A stretch of DNA of 64,000 nucleotides from Anoplolepis gracilipes (GCF_047496725.1 NC_132977.1:4249501-4313500); one strand, 5' to 3'; positions 13,649-26,942 are shown, counted from the stretch's first letter. Numbers and translations are program-made. Notes: generated by a model not told the origin, from the letters alone.

Positions 13649-14863
13649 ATGTCACTTGCGCGAAGAGGACAGGTTTGCCTTTCTATAATATTATATATAA
13701 TAATTCACTATTTTCTAATATACATATATCTCTTATAACAGGCAAATATTTACCTCAAGCTAATTCCTTCTTGTTTATGTTCCTAGCATAATTTTGCATA
13801 AATGATTTATGTATAATATAAACTCGATTTATTTTCAGCACTGGGGAACATTTGCCTCTATTTGGCATGTATATGATGCAACATGGCAAGATCCATATAA
13901 AAGTGCAACATTAATAAAGAATTATCTTTTGGGAATGCATAAACCAATATATCATCCATTGAGTAAGTATTGTACATAGAATTACATTAGCATTCTCTTT
14001 CTCTCTTTTCATTTTAATTATCTTTTCTCAAATGTTTATATAAAAAAAATTATTCTATTAATCTCTCCTTAGAATTTTATATTCTTATGAACAATAAATT
14101 ACACAAAAATATTCACTATAAGAAGAGAAACTAAGTATTCTTTTAATTTGCTCAAGTATTATTTTAAATATTAAAAGAAAAAATTATAAATCTTTTTATT
14201 ACTAACAATTACTATTACTGATAAAAAATAAAAAATATATAAACCAAGATTTATAATAACTTAACATTATGCCATGTATTTATGCTATAAATTTACATCT
14301 TTTAAATGATAAAAGAAAGATGTGAATCATAAATAGAGTACAAGTAGTACAATCTTATGTTAACTGTTAATGAATACTTCATAATTTGTATATAGATCAG
14401 TGTGGTGATCACGTAGTAGTAATAAACAGCAAAGATATTGCCTTACGTGGCGATGAATGGCGAAAACGAGTATATTTCCATCATACAACATACCATGGAG
14501 GTGCTACTTGGACTCTCGCATGGGAGTTACATAACAAAGATCCAACTCTGGTAAATACAAAATGTGAACGCTTAATATAAAATTTTGTAAAATGTGTTTC
14601 ATATAATTTTGTATATAAAATTTAAACAGATTGTAGAAAAGGCTGTATATAGAACATTGCCAAAGAACTTGCAACGGAGACACACTATGCAAAGATTGCA
14701 TATATTCCCAGACAATAAAATACCCCAAGATATATTGAAAAATATTAGCAATCAAATTAAACAGCTAAGAGCTGTTCCAGTTCGACTTGATCATATTCCA
14801 CAGGAAGAAATAGATAAGATTCCACAACTTTTAAAGTATCCCAAAGATTATATCCTTAAGTGA
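13649..14863 (+). CDS. mRpL13: Mitochondrial large ribosomal subunit protein uL13m
   Basis: Four exons, 13649-13672, 13839-13962, 14396-14550 and 14630-14863, join in consistent phase to 178 aa, the same length as human MRPL13. The first exon codes only eight residues, MSLARRGQ. It is followed by HWGTFASIWHVYDA, then CGDHVVVINSKDIAL and HHTTYHGG, which are typical of the uL13 fold, and an insect/animal mitochondrial C-terminal extension ending in YPKDYILK. The protein is a nuclear-encoded component of the mitochondrial 39S subunit. The gene is head-to-head with Mon2 and tail-to-tail with the GTF3C4-like gene, with only 290 bases between the two stop codons. Confidence 0.95.
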
Positions 14864-15153
14864 CAAGTTTAATATAGATATTATATATTGTAAATGTATT
14901 AAAAAAATAATAATATACATTTTAATAATAATAGAGTCTTCGATTATTTTAGTTTTATAAGTTAAGCCTAAAATATTCGTTCTAGTTTTGTATAAATCAG
15001 ATAAAACTATATATTACAGTTTAAATATATATTTCTAATTCATAAAAATATGTTAACATCGTGAAAATGAAAACAAAACGTAAAGATATATAAATAAGTC
15101 AATATCATATTCCTATGGAATGATTTAACATTCACATTCAGAGGCTCTTTCCA
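14864..15153. other. Tail-to-tail 3' UTR interval
   Basis: These 290 AT-rich bases separate the convergent stop codons of mRpL13 and the GTF3C4-like gene, so the two 3' UTRs must lie close together or overlap. No canonical AATAAA stands out on either strand. Confidence 0.5.
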
Positions 15154-17797
15154 TTAAAATTTTTCCCATTTCTCTGTAATTCTACCTGATTCATCATCGT
15201 CATCATTAACAATTATGGAGTAAGTATGCGATGTATCCCACTTATTTCTTCGTTGACTTTCGTGCGTCTCTTCCGAGTTTAATTCTCTCGATTCCACGAT
15301 ATCTACAATACGTTGTGACAAGTTTCTTCCGTATAATTTAGAATTTTCTACATCAAAAGCATAAGGATTATATAAAACAGGCATATCACAGAATTGGCAT
15401 TGTGGTTCTTCATATAGTTCTTTCAAACACGGATGGAAGATTTGTCCGCATATCGGGCAAACGTAATGGTCTACCAATGTTGTTTGCAATAATGTTGTGG
15501 TACACCTGGGTAACTTATGACCTCGCGGACAAGATTTGACGTTCCAGAACTCATCTATCACTTCGTCACATAGATTGCACTTTTCAATTTGATTGTGATA
15601 GGATGCTGTCGCATTCAACATTTCTCGAGCGCGACGATATGCGACATTCTCCTTCTCATTTTCGTTTGTGAGATATATTTCTATATATTTTTTGAGTAAA
15701 CTCACAGCAAGTATCTGATTTTTCGACAATGTGCTCTTCTTCATCGAATTATCGAGGTATGCGCAAACGGAATATAAAAAGATTAATGGTAACGCTGGCG
15801 TTATTTTACATTCTTGTATATGATCCATGTTAGGTATTGGTTTTTTCGTCGTACACACATTGATCATTACTGTCATCCACATTGATAGTTGCAAATTATA
15901 AAGCGATAACGATTCGAGCTTTTCTGTAATGGGCCATAATACTGTACTTGGATCCTCTGTTTTTGTAGCTTTAAGTCTGAGCACCTCCATGCAATCCCAA
16001 ACGCTTACAAGATTTAAACTGTTATTAATAATAGATAGTGGATCACATGTTGCGCCTTTTAAAGAGAATATATGCAGTATACTTGGCTCTCTCATCACTA
16101 AATGATCATAAATTGTTTTTGGACTAGTTATATTAATAAACATTACTTTATTCGGCGAGTGAGCAAGTCCTAAAGACTGAACAGATGCCTGTGGTAAATG
16201 ATTTTCTATATTAATGATGGCTAAATTGTTCAACTCTGTGTCGATAATGAAAAACTGACAATCCTGTGTAGTGATCAAAAATCGCTGAGCAGCAATAGGG
16301 ATTATACCTGAAATGATATAAACACATCCTTATATGCTTCAAAATCAAATTAATAAACATTTATATCAAATTATACAAGTTATAATATTTACAAAATTTT
16401 ATTGTATATAAGCTATTGTATATTGTAGATAAGCTATAAATTTTCAAGGATATCTACGTACCAGAAATATTGAATCCTTGTACTTGAAGATGTTGCATAC
16501 TTGTTAATGTTCCTGTCAAGTTTATACACAACAATAAAAGAAAACTGCCTTTGGTAACAAGAATTTTCACACTTGACTCATCTTGAGAAACTATGTGTAA
16601 ATAATTAATTGCTACACGATTTGGAGCGACATATTCTTTTATGGATATTATTTTTAGGCCATTATCACATGTCAGTTTTATACCACATATTCGGCCATCA
16701 AAATATCCAATAATTAACAAATGTTCATTTATGTTGATAGTAATCCAGCATAATACATTTATTTTTACAGCAGTGTTTAAATCTATTTTACCAATGAGTA
16801 TAGGCAGCAAGCTTTCCATGAAGTTTGAAATTCTAGGAATCTTCCAAATCAATATATCACCATTACAATAAGCTATAGAAAAATATGCAAAGGAAGCTTG
16901 TTCTATTTTGAACAGTTCGCTCCATGTCATAGCGCAAGCTTGCAACTGTCTCATATTTTCAGTTATTACTGCATATTTATTATTTGATTTATTACACTTA
17001 TTAAGATTAGATATAATTTTATCTTGCAAACTCTTTAGTCGAAGAGATGAAAAGTCACATATAGAATACCATTCATTGAAAAATTTATGTAACAACTCAA
17101 CTGTACCTGCTGTAGTTAATATTGATAATACACACTGACTAGGAGAGATCAAATTTTTTGGTGACCATGCTGTATTCACTATTTTGTGAACCATATTATT
17201 TATACCATTTAACATTGGAGTAATTGTTTCCTCCATAAGAATCGAGTAAATGTCTTCACGTTCCAGATTCCATATCAATGGGTCTATCTTATTCGCAAAT
17301 GTATATGCTGGCAAACTTCCAGAAGGATATATAAAAGAACGAGCAAATTTGATTGTTGCGTTAGGAGACATGGGTGAAGGCTTCAGCTCCTGTAAAAGAA
17401 AGTTATTATAATATTAATCTTTTGTGGTCGTAATTCGTGACATTCAAGTCAATTTGACAAGTATTTTACGGTTAAAATTATAATTTCCTAATCTCGATTT
17501 TTTCCTAATCTAGTCTGATTCGACGCATTCTTATATCGTGAATATTCATTAAGAAAATCTTAATTATGTGATAGATATGTATTAAATTAAAATTTATACG
17601 TATTATAGAAACTAAATCGTCCCCTTTCCTTTTTTAATAAATGAAGTAACGTAAGTAAGCGTAATGTAACTTACGAATACTTGAATGCCTCCGTCTGTAA
17701 TTATCGAAATCTGATTGTCGGGTGACCATTGTATCGCGAATGGACTCGTCACCAAAGGAGAGAGATTGATACTGCAAAGTTCTTCCGTTTCGATCAT
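15154..17797 (-). CDS. GTF3C4: General transcription factor 3C polypeptide 4 (TFIIIC 90-kDa subunit)-like protein
   Basis: Three exons, 17797-17675, 17389-16462 and 16307-15154, give 734 aa in consistent phase from the first in-frame ATG (MIETEEL). The N-terminal part resembles the TFIIIC90 beta-propeller, with PFAIQWSPDNQISI early and TAWSPKNL, YFSIAYCNGDILIWKIP and GYFDGRICGI as WD-like blades. The C-terminal zinc-binding region has paired cysteines and histidines: CNLCDEV, CPRGHKLPRC, CPICGQIFHPC and CQFCDMPV, as in the family's zinc-finger domain. TFIIIC recruits TFIIIB to tRNA and other Pol III genes in the nucleus. The frame stays open upstream of the ATG to a stop near 17940 but without another ATG, so the true start could be this one or lie in an unseen 5' exon. 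Human GTF3C4 is longer, 822 aa. Confidence 0.88.
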
Positions 17798-18299
17798 TCT
17801 TCCATTTCTTGTGAATTTTTTCTGTCGAAATAATATACGACCAGAGAGAATCCTGAGCAGAGTCACGCAGCTAGTAAGACATTTTTTCTTTGCAGGATGC
17901 TTCAAGATACTAACGCCAGATGGCGCCGTTTTTCATACGCTTTTTCTTTTCTTGCAGTACATTAGCGCCAACTGGATCCATTCCAGAAACTACATGGTCA
18001 GATACATTTTTCAACGCTATGGTAAAACAACAGATTGGTTCATGTCCGTACTAAAGCTATAATTTTGGATTTGAAAAATATACTTACGGAAATACTACAT
18101 GAGTTTATTAATACATTTCATTACATATTATTTTAGCTGCACATCATAATTCTTTTTATTTTAATATATGTTATGGATAACAATAATATCTAATAATGTC
18201 ATCATTTTATAGTTAGGGAATTTTATATGTATTTCAGAATTATTTGACGTATATATTTAAACGTGTTAAATTTCATCATAATATAATGCGTATTCTTTA

Positions 18300-18540
18300 C
18301 TTTTAGCGCGAGGAGGGAAAGAGAAAGAAAGAACACTCTCCTTTCTCTCCTTGATGTCACACGTTGCATAGTAAGAAAGGAGAGAACGCGCATACGTGAC
18401 TGATGACAGGTGACAGTTGTCAGCCGTTCATTCGAAGTTCGGCAGACATAGCATGCACACGTGTTTTTATTTCGGCGCCGGCGTCGGCACGTGCGTCTCG
18501 CGTCAAGTTTGGTCACCTCGAGGTAGAGTGTGCCGTCAAT
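18300..18540. promoter_or_regulatory. GC-richer island, candidate promoter or 5' exon of the GTF3C4-like gene
   Basis: The patch has CpG-rich segments (ggcgccggcgtcggcacg near 18474) and a pair of complementary pyrimidine/purine blocks (18336-18346 ctctcctttct and 18374-18384 agaaaggagag). It lies 500-740 bases upstream of the annotated ATG. This is composition-based only. Confidence 0.3.
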
Positions 18541-19485
18541 GTTTCTTGCGATAATACATACAATAATATTACGCGATAAATCTTAACGTGTTAAAATACA
18601 TTTAAAACGATTCCGAAAATGCGTAAATAAAATAACAACATTCGGCATTCAGCCTTGCGGTGACATATAACGCGTTATTATTTATATTCTCGGCTTGTCT
18701 CGTAATCGCGATCGCGATCGTGTTCTCATAAAAACTTTGTTACGTGTCACATTGTCATGCACGATCTGCACACAAATTAAAAATTTTTATCTATGCATGC
18801 GAATGTCATGTAACAGAATTAAATATTTTAAATGAATATATATTATATTCTTTCTCTTTTTCTCTCTCCACAATTTAAAACTGAAAAAAATGACAAATAA
18901 TTAAGATTAATTTCTTAAAGATAAAGGAGATTATATTATATTGATATTAAATAAGCGTGTAAAAAAAGTTGATAAATAAAGATGAAGTTTCTGTTCCCCC
19001 TTTTATTACTCTTTTATAAAAAAGTTTTTTTACTATTTTTTGTTTTCTATAATAAACATTCTTTAAATCTCTTTTACAGATTTTTTAAATTTTCTCATGT
19101 AGAGACGATTACATATAACATATATGAATAAATAACAGATATAAACTTACGATTTAAAGAAAGAAAAATTCAATAATACAAATCAGAAGGAATAGATTTT
19201 GTGAAACTGTGATCATATCTTGAACCATGCAAATATAAAACATAATACAATTATTATGATACATTTGAAATTTATTATTTGTACTATCAGTAAAACAAAA
19301 TAAAATACAGTAAATCAGGAATCTCATTAATTCTCTAAACAATAAATAATTCCAATACCATATCAATGCTTATTACGAATTTAATTATTGCGCACTAAGT
19401 GTTGAATTACGCTGTAAAGTCGAGCGTGTTTTTGAAAAATACATTTTGTAATAAATGTTACTATTATTAATACCTCTGCATATGA

Positions 19486-19549
19486 TATATGTGATAGACT
19501 TCACTTAACATTTTATCATATTAATGTTAAGTGAGGCAGGTACCATATA
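19486..19549. repeat. 64-nt imperfect hairpin
   Basis: The arms 19486-19512 and 19523-19549 are 27 bases each with a 10-base loop; the inner 11 bases next to the loop (cacttaacatt) pair perfectly, and the outer pairing is interrupted by an internal bulge. The shape resembles a pre-miRNA, but the stem is short and no known miRNA was recognised. Confidence 0.45.
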
Positions 19550-20999
19550 CAAATAGCAATAATAATATCGAAATTATATATATATTTTATTTCACTTGGA
19601 CTATAACTTATTCGTCACGATATTACAACGTCCATCGTGCCGTTGATACTATCCGATATTTTGCTATCGCTACTATTACCTTATCGACGCTGCAGATCTA
19701 ACGACAGGTACGCGAAATAAATTACATAATACTAATGTATATTTATTAAATAAGAGCGATAATACAACGCGTCTATTTATAATATTTATGGCAGCATAAA
19801 TATGCGTAATCCCGGAATCATACTCGTTCATCTGCTCGCAATGAACGGCCAGAAATGATCTCGATATACTATCGATACCAAAACCATTTCAAAACGATAA
19901 AAAATTCCATCGTACAATGACAATGTTAGTGTCTACATTGTTGTTGCTTACAATTCGTGACAATAACATAACGCGAAAGAAATGCTGTACGCTTGTCTCT
20001 GATCATATTAAATTGATATTTAATACAATCTTTGCAAAAAAGACGCAGTCACATTTCGCACGTTGTGACATTAAATGATGCGAAAATATAAGCGTAACAA
20101 TAAGTGCGAAAACGTCTACAGCTATCGCGATACAAGTTTACTGGATAATGTGATCATTGAGTATTGTTACATGAGAGTTAAGAACCGATAGAACCAGTAT
20201 CGCTTATTGTTAACACTAATAACAAGTAATTTTTTCTCTATTTATTTATAAACACAATAATTTGGCAAAAAATGTTGTCATAAGAAGTAAAAAATCTAAA
20301 AAAAATATTTTTAGAGAGGTTTCAAAATTTTATATTAAAAATAATTTAGAATATAACAATAATCTCTCATATCTAATTAATCCCTTAATAGCTTATTTAT
20401 AATAAAATCAATTTTAAATAATTTTAGTATCATTCAATGAGGATGCAACTTGATCTGCAAATTCCATTTGATCCCCAATGAGTCCGATGATTCAACCAAA
20501 TGTCACGAAAATTCGCGAATTTCCTACCATGCAGAAATTAGACGATAATTGCTACGATGACAAATAAATAATTTATGTACAAAGCCAGCGAAGCTTTTTG
20601 TCAAGTGGATATGAGGGGATCGAGGGCAGTGTCGGGTATGTTTGTTTGATTGCTGGCTCTCCGCTTCGCGTTGAGTCGCGCTTTAAATGAAAGAGAAGAT
20701 AGATCTCGACAATCTATCGCGACTGTGCGCGTTGTTTTATAATAACCGTTATCATGGTATCCTATAAAGAGTGAATTAAAAGAAATTGAAAAGAACTTAT
20801 TCTGTAAAATTATATTTTATATAATCTGCAAAATTAATAATTTTCAATTTAAAAAATGTTTCTGTTATTTTTCATTTTTCTTCATTTTCAACGTGATAGT
20901 GTTTTGTACTTTATTCTTTTATAAATATTTAAAAGAATAGTCTTTTAATATTTTTTTCAATTTATTAAAATTTACTTCCTCTATTTCAAAGATTAAAGA

Positions 21000-21005
21000 T
21001 TTATT
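21000..21005 (-). terminator. Candidate poly(A) signal of Gat
   Basis: AATAAA on the minus strand, 114 bases beyond the Gat stop codon. Confidence 0.35.
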
Positions 21006-21118
21006 ATTTTACAGAATAAATTCCCTTTTTAATTTCTTATAATTTACCTACTCTCTCTTTATGGGATATAATAAACGGCTATATTTTCGTACTAAGCGAA
21101 TGCCAATCAAAATGAAAC

Positions 21119-24100
21119 TTATAGGGGTGTTAGCTCGACTGGTGGTTGACCCATCTTCGTTCGCAGAGTCGCGACATCATCCTCTATCTGGATCAATAAT
21201 TTGTATTTCTGCAAGGAAAATCAAATAATAAATCTCTTTTATTATAATGATCTCTCTCCTCTAATATTGACATCTTATTACTATTACTTGTATCATTGTA
21301 TTTAATGTTTTATTATTATTATTTATTGACTTACTGTCCTATTATCGCCTGGTGTAGTCATCCACGCATAAACCATATATCCGGGTATACAAAGCATGGA
21401 AGATAACGCTGTAAACCAACCTAATACATGCGACCACCAGGGGTACTCATAGTCCAAATACTTTATAGGTGTCCATTGAATTAGATTGAAGACAAACACG
21501 CCCTAATTTCAATATCGAATATTAGATATAAACTAATTTAAAATAGTTACAAAAAGTAAAATTCACTTAGCATTCAACAAAAAGTAAAATTTTGTTAGGC
21601 ATCTGCAACCATACATGCGCGAAAAGATCTTTAAATCACGCATATATATATTTCAAAAATTTTTGTTAATATGAAAGAAAATTTACTTCGTTTTAGCCGA
21701 AAGAATTTAGATGAATTATAGATGAAAAAAATACAGAAAACATATATCCCATAATCTTTTTTTTTCATTGTACTGTTTTTTGGTTATTTTAAGAAAAATA
21801 AATTAGCAAAAATAACGAATTAAATTGAATTAAACCGAAATAAAAAAAGCACAACAAAATAATAATAAATCTTATACTTACAACGCAAATCAGCGGCGTA
21901 GTTATCGTCCAGCAAAATTTCCACCACATGAGAGGATAATATCCGATCATATCACGCAGAGCATCATAAAATCTATTTACTCCAAATGCCCAGCTGATCG
22001 ATATGCACTCGAAGAAGATAAGGAAGAGCAGACAGAAACCCGAGACGGCGTATGAATCGAGGATTTGAAAAACGTACATGCCACCTTGAGAAATGCATGC
22101 TAACCCGATGAGATAGGACAAGGCACACACGATGGCGATGAAAATCTCTTTACGGCGACGTAATAATAGAGGCCACTCATCCACCTAAAAAACAGTTGAC
22201 TAAATAATTGAAACAATATCTTTGTAGACCAAAAAAAGGAATTTTTCTTGAAATGTAATAGTGTAATCAAATATTTGAAACAAATCGTAAACAACAATCA
22301 AAGAAAATAGAAAATTACTGATTTTTTAGTTGAAAAATAGAAATTTTTAAATTTTACTAAAAAAGTTATATTTTAAGTTCAGTAAATATATAAATATTAA
22401 AATAATGAAAGTGTCACGCTTTTTAAAATGGTACCATAGCTGTGACGAAGCCTTCCATTGTGCAAAATTGGGAATCAAGTCCGATGAGCAGTAACATGAA
22501 GAAGAACAGACACGACCAAAGTGGTGCCCCCGGAAGTTGAAGAACCGCTGATGGATAAGCGAGGAAAGCTAGACCCGGTCCAGAAGCAGCCACTTCAGCG
22601 ACCGGTTTTTGTTGTTCGTGCGCCATAAAACCTACCACTGAGAATATCACGAAACCCGCAAACATACTGGTAGATGAATTGACCGAACAGACAATCAGCG
22701 CGTCCTTGTAGACATTGTTGGTAAATTTATTGTAACTGCCAAGGGCTACCAAAGTGCCGAGTCCAAGACCGTACGAAAAAAAAATTTGCGTCACTGCGTC
22801 GATCCATACCTGCGAATTTCATTATCTGTTTTCACAAGTTTGCACGTGGAATATTTTTAAAATATTTTCGCTTTAATTTTCAATAATAATACTCTGAAGA
22901 TATATACTTTTCAAGAATATTTCTTTTTTATTTTTATTTTTTTGTTTTATTTTATTTTGTTTTGTAGAATATTTCTATTTTATTCTCGATCTCATCACAT
23001 TATCCGTAAATTACTTAAAAAATTATTATTAAAATAAATGTGAATTGATGTGTATTATAAAATCTTAAATTAGTTATATGTTGTTGGATCATATAAATAT
23101 TGAATTAAGAATTATAGTTAAATAACACATTTATGGAATTATTTCAAACCCAAGAAGCTTAAGAAGTCAGCAACTGAGGAAAAAATTTACCTCAGATTCT
23201 CGAAGCTTAGACAAGTTTGGACTGATATAAAATCGAATGCCTTCCATAGCGCCGGGTAGTGTAATGCCACGAATCAAAAGAACAGTGAGCAACACGTATG
23301 GGAACAGAGAAGTGAAGTAGACGACTTTGCCGGTCCACTTCACGCCTTTCCAGATGCAAAAGTAGCAGATTATCCATACTAACAATAATGTACCCGCCAA
23401 TTCCCATCGAATGTGGCCCATATATTCGATACCCTCGCTGATTTCCAACGCTCGACGTCTGAAAGATAAAGATAGTTGTATTTATGTAAGCGCGGCGGTA
23501 GAAAAGCGCAAATTATGTGCGTCATGTATTCAGGAGAAAATGAAAAATTGTATTTATACTGACTCCCAGAACTCCTTTACAGGATCCGTAAGCTCCGTCA
23601 CCGACACGTTTTTGTGATTGACCGTGCACATATTGATAACGCTATTATTCCTGACTGATCCTGAGAACTCGGTCCAGCAAAACAGCGAGCTTCTATCGTA
23701 AGGATTCACACAGTTCTTGGTGTTCCAGTAGTTGTTGCAGCTGCCCCAAGGTAACTCTACAGTTATATAACACTTAATAAAGTCTCTTACCCCAACTCTT
23801 CATCATTATGAAATAAAAAATTTTTTATTTAAGCTATATTAAAGAACATTTTTGTAATCGCAAAAATTTATAGTGTAGATAAACTTGTCAGTATACTCAC
23901 CACTGCGCATTGACATGAAGAAGTAGAAAATCGCCCAAGCCAGGATAACAATGTAGTAGACATTCATCCAGCAGGACATAACGGCGGCGGCGTAACCGAT
24001 ACCTTTGAAGAGTGGCGCTATTTTGAAGACTCCGAGGCCGCCTATCGTGAGCATCTGTCCGAGAGCCAGTTCCATGAAAAACATGGGTATACCGGCGAGA

Positions 24101-24576
24101 AACAGTGTCAAGAAGTACGGGATTAGAAATGCGCCGCCGCCATTTTTATAGCAGAGATACGGAAATCGCCATACGTTGCCAAGACCGATTGCCAGACCGA
24201 CCTTGAAGAAATAACAAACGTCAAAGCCATGAGCAAGCACAAGGCACACACATACTCAAGTCACATTTATTTCACTCAATGGTAAAGAAATAATTTTATA
24301 TCTTTAAGACTCGTAAGTTTTCTGGCACATCATCTCTTTATTCGATAGTTATGTTATGATATATGATTTTGTTGAAGTTTGACGTAACGAGTAATATAGT
24401 AATATAATAAAATGCATTACCACGCTGAGAATAAAATCCAGCTTGGTGCTCCATGTTCCACGATCCGGCAGAGGTTTGCTTTTGCTGGTCGTTGAGCATG
24501 TTAGGTTTAATGCTGTCCTGCCGTTGTCGGGATTTTCTGGATCAGTTACCTCAGGATCGCGCGATGCTTCTGTCAT
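21119..24576 (-). CDS. Gat: Sodium- and chloride-dependent GABA transporter (SLC6 family)
   Basis: Eight exons, 24576-24421, 24201-23901, 23756-23564, 23458-23191, 22809-22435, 22184-21882, 21502-21335 and 21208-21119, give 617 aa in consistent phase. After a cytoplasmic N-terminus containing KPLPDRGTWSTKLDFILSV, TM1 has GLAIGLGNVWRFPYLCYKNG, the SLC6 signature with sodium- and substrate-contacting residues. FMELALGQMLTIGGLGVFK follows. The large second extracellular loop holds the conserved CX8C cysteine pair (SCNNYWNTKNC) and N-glycosylation sequons (NNS, NVS). Later segments include YNKFTNNVYKDA and GLDSQFCTMEG. The sequence resembles insect GAT more than monoamine or glycine transporters. 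The protein takes up GABA with Na+ and Cl-, usually in glia. The 5' UTR exons were not resolved; GC-rich sequence 3 kb upstream could contain them. Confidence 0.93.
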
Positions 24577-26503
24577 GTTTGTAGAGCACCAATGGTAATT
24601 TCAGTGTTCTCTGTTCGTGCACTCACTCCAGCTGATTGTCGACTAGTGTCGTCTCAAATGCGAAAATGATAATGAGACATAACACAGGAGAAGTACCTAT
24701 AGCAAAACGAAAAATGTACAGTTTACTCAACTTTACGATATAGCTTAAAATAAATTTTAAATACTTAAGAAACAGCAACAAGCAGTTGCAGCCTGGCAGT
24801 TGCTGCAACAAGAAATTTGAAAATTTTGACATATTTTAAATCCGTGACATACATAAACATAAAAATTCATGAATATAGAGTAAACAAAATTTCTTTTTAC
24901 TTTAAAATTATAAAATTATAAAAGTTTATAAAATTGATCAATTTGCTGAAACGTGCTAAATAATTGTAAATAATTATATAAAATATCAAATATTATAATA
25001 TTCAGCTTTCAAATTACAAATTTTCAACTATCAAAGTTTCCTCATCTTTTCTCTTTTAAAACGTTTCGATCGAGTTCTCATTCTTCGCGAGCTACAGATG
25101 TTCCTCTGATTTTTATTGTCTGGAAAATCTGCGGAAAACGATTAGATATTTGGGTCAAAGATAAATGCTCCTAGGTATTGAAAGAAGTGAAAAACTGGCT
25201 GATCATTGTGAGCATTAAAGCAGACTACCGAGAGAACAGCCAGCTAAGAATATGCGTTCTTCTATTGGATAATTAGGCTGTATCCGCATTGTGTCTCAAT
25301 AGTCGTCGGATGTTAAAGTGTCCCGTCTGATACATCAAGATGCTGAAATCAAGTTTAATCGCGCGAAAATCATCAGTCAATAGCTAGAATTAAATATACT
25401 TATTATAACCGATTATGATACATATGTAAATTAACATTTATAGTAAAGTTACATATATATATCAATGAAAGATAAATAAAGCTATAATAGTATAACAGTA
25501 ATAAAACAACAATTAAATTTAGCAAATTTAATTATTTTGATAAATTGCAAAAACAATTTAAAATTAATAGAAATTCACAAAAATTTCTCTCTCTTTTTTT
25601 TCTAAAAACATGTTTACATACTAAATTTATATTTATATATTCTTTAAAAATTGTTTATAATATCTTTGTATGAAATTATTCTGCAATAAAAACTTAGGGG
25701 AAGAATAATATTACCAATTTTTAGTTAAGCTTGTTTTGAATTGAGGAATTGTTCATATATTAATTAATCTTCTATGCATTTGTAAAAATATATTTAATTT
25801 AACGTCTTAAGTTAATAATTAGCTATTAATTAACACTAAAAAAGCATACTTTTAAAATTATCTTCACTCTAATTTATACATATATATCAAACACTTTTCA
25901 CGAAACGACAGCAAATTACTTGATCGATATTTGATTTAGTTTCAATCGATCGAACTTGCATTAAATGAGGATGTCGCGAGATCAAGCGAGACTTGCGGGG
26001 GAGGTCCTGCAAGAAGAGCAGCAAGGTATATTCTCCGTAGGCACGTAGAAGGAGAAGGGTGAGCAGTGGCCATTGGTGCGGCCCGTTAAATACGAATGTC
26101 CGGCAGGGGTCCCGTATAATAAATATCGCGATGGTGCATGTTTCCTTGCTCCTCCCTTCCCACCGCCACCCATCTCGGCTCCCTCTTCCTCTTCCACGCT
26201 CATAAAAAACAGCTATATTCTAATTAACCGAGGATGTGTCGTTCCGCGTATCGTTGCGATCGGCGTACCGGGATTTTCACGCCGTCGTTCTCGTCGTGAA
26301 AATTCTGCCTTGACCAAAAACCCAGATATTTTATTTTAAATATTCCGACACTTCCAATCTTTCGATATTACATACTTCCATATTAATTATTGCGAATGTT
26401 TTTCCAAAAGATAGAATTGAAAGACATGAATTGATAAGTCAATCACGAACACGTGGCATCAGAATGTTCGACTTGACAGATTGAAGTATCTTAAAGCACG
26501 TGC

Positions 26504-26504
26504 T

Positions 26505-26535
<31 letters not shown>

Positions 26536-26542
26536 CTCTCTT
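26504..26542. repeat. (TC)n tract with interruptions
   Basis: TC dinucleotides run to about 26529, followed by a degenerate TTTC-rich end, immediately before the 20-bp hairpin. Confidence 0.9.
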
Positions 26543-26550
26543 TTAAGAAT

Positions 26551-26593
26551 ACGTCACTTATGTAATTTGACAATCAAATTACATAAGTGACGT
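26551..26593. repeat. Perfect 20-bp inverted repeat with a 3-base loop
   Basis: The left arm 26551-26570 (acgtcacttatgtaatttga) and right arm 26574-26593 are exact reverse complements, separated by caa. A recent origin is implied because both arms are identical. It ends only about 100 bases before the larger palindrome at 26691. Confidence 0.9.
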
Positions 26594-26690
26594 GACATCA
26601 GAATACTAAATCTAAATATCTTAATTTAAATTAAAAATAATGATTTTTTAGATAACACGTATGCTTTAAAAGTAGCACTACATATATGTA

Positions 26691-26752
26691 CTAAAAAATT
26701 GAATGAAATATATTAAATTAATTACTTGTATATTAACCTACGTATGTATATA

Positions 26753-26804
<52 letters not shown>

Positions 26805-26850
26805 TTAATATACAAGTAATTAGTTTAATATATTCCATTCAATTTTTTAG
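26691..26850. repeat. Long palindrome (50-bp arms) enclosing a (TA)n tract
   Basis: The arms 26691-26740 and 26801-26850 are reverse complements at 48 of 50 positions, bounded by ctaaaaaattgaatg and cattcaattttttag. The 60-base centre is nearly all TA repeat. The design is the same as the element at 2575-2670, but the arm sequence differs. Confidence 0.85.
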
Positions 26851-26942
26851 TCTACTTCAGTTATGTTAAAGAATAACTGATTATTATTGCTCATATACTA
26901 CTTTAAAAAATTAATTTTTATATTATTTGAAATGATGTTAAC

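Larger units (their letters stand above)
17798..21118. other. Intergenic region between GTF3C4-like gene and Gat 3' end
   Basis: About 3.3 kb without a recognised gene. The right end holds the Gat 3' UTR. A GC-richer patch at about 18300-18540 contains E-box-like and purine/pyrimidine-rich sequence and is a candidate promoter or 5' exon of the GTF3C4-like gene. A second, less AT-rich patch lies around 19600-20200. A hairpin is at 19486-19549. The rest is AT-rich and unremarkable. Confidence 0.5.
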
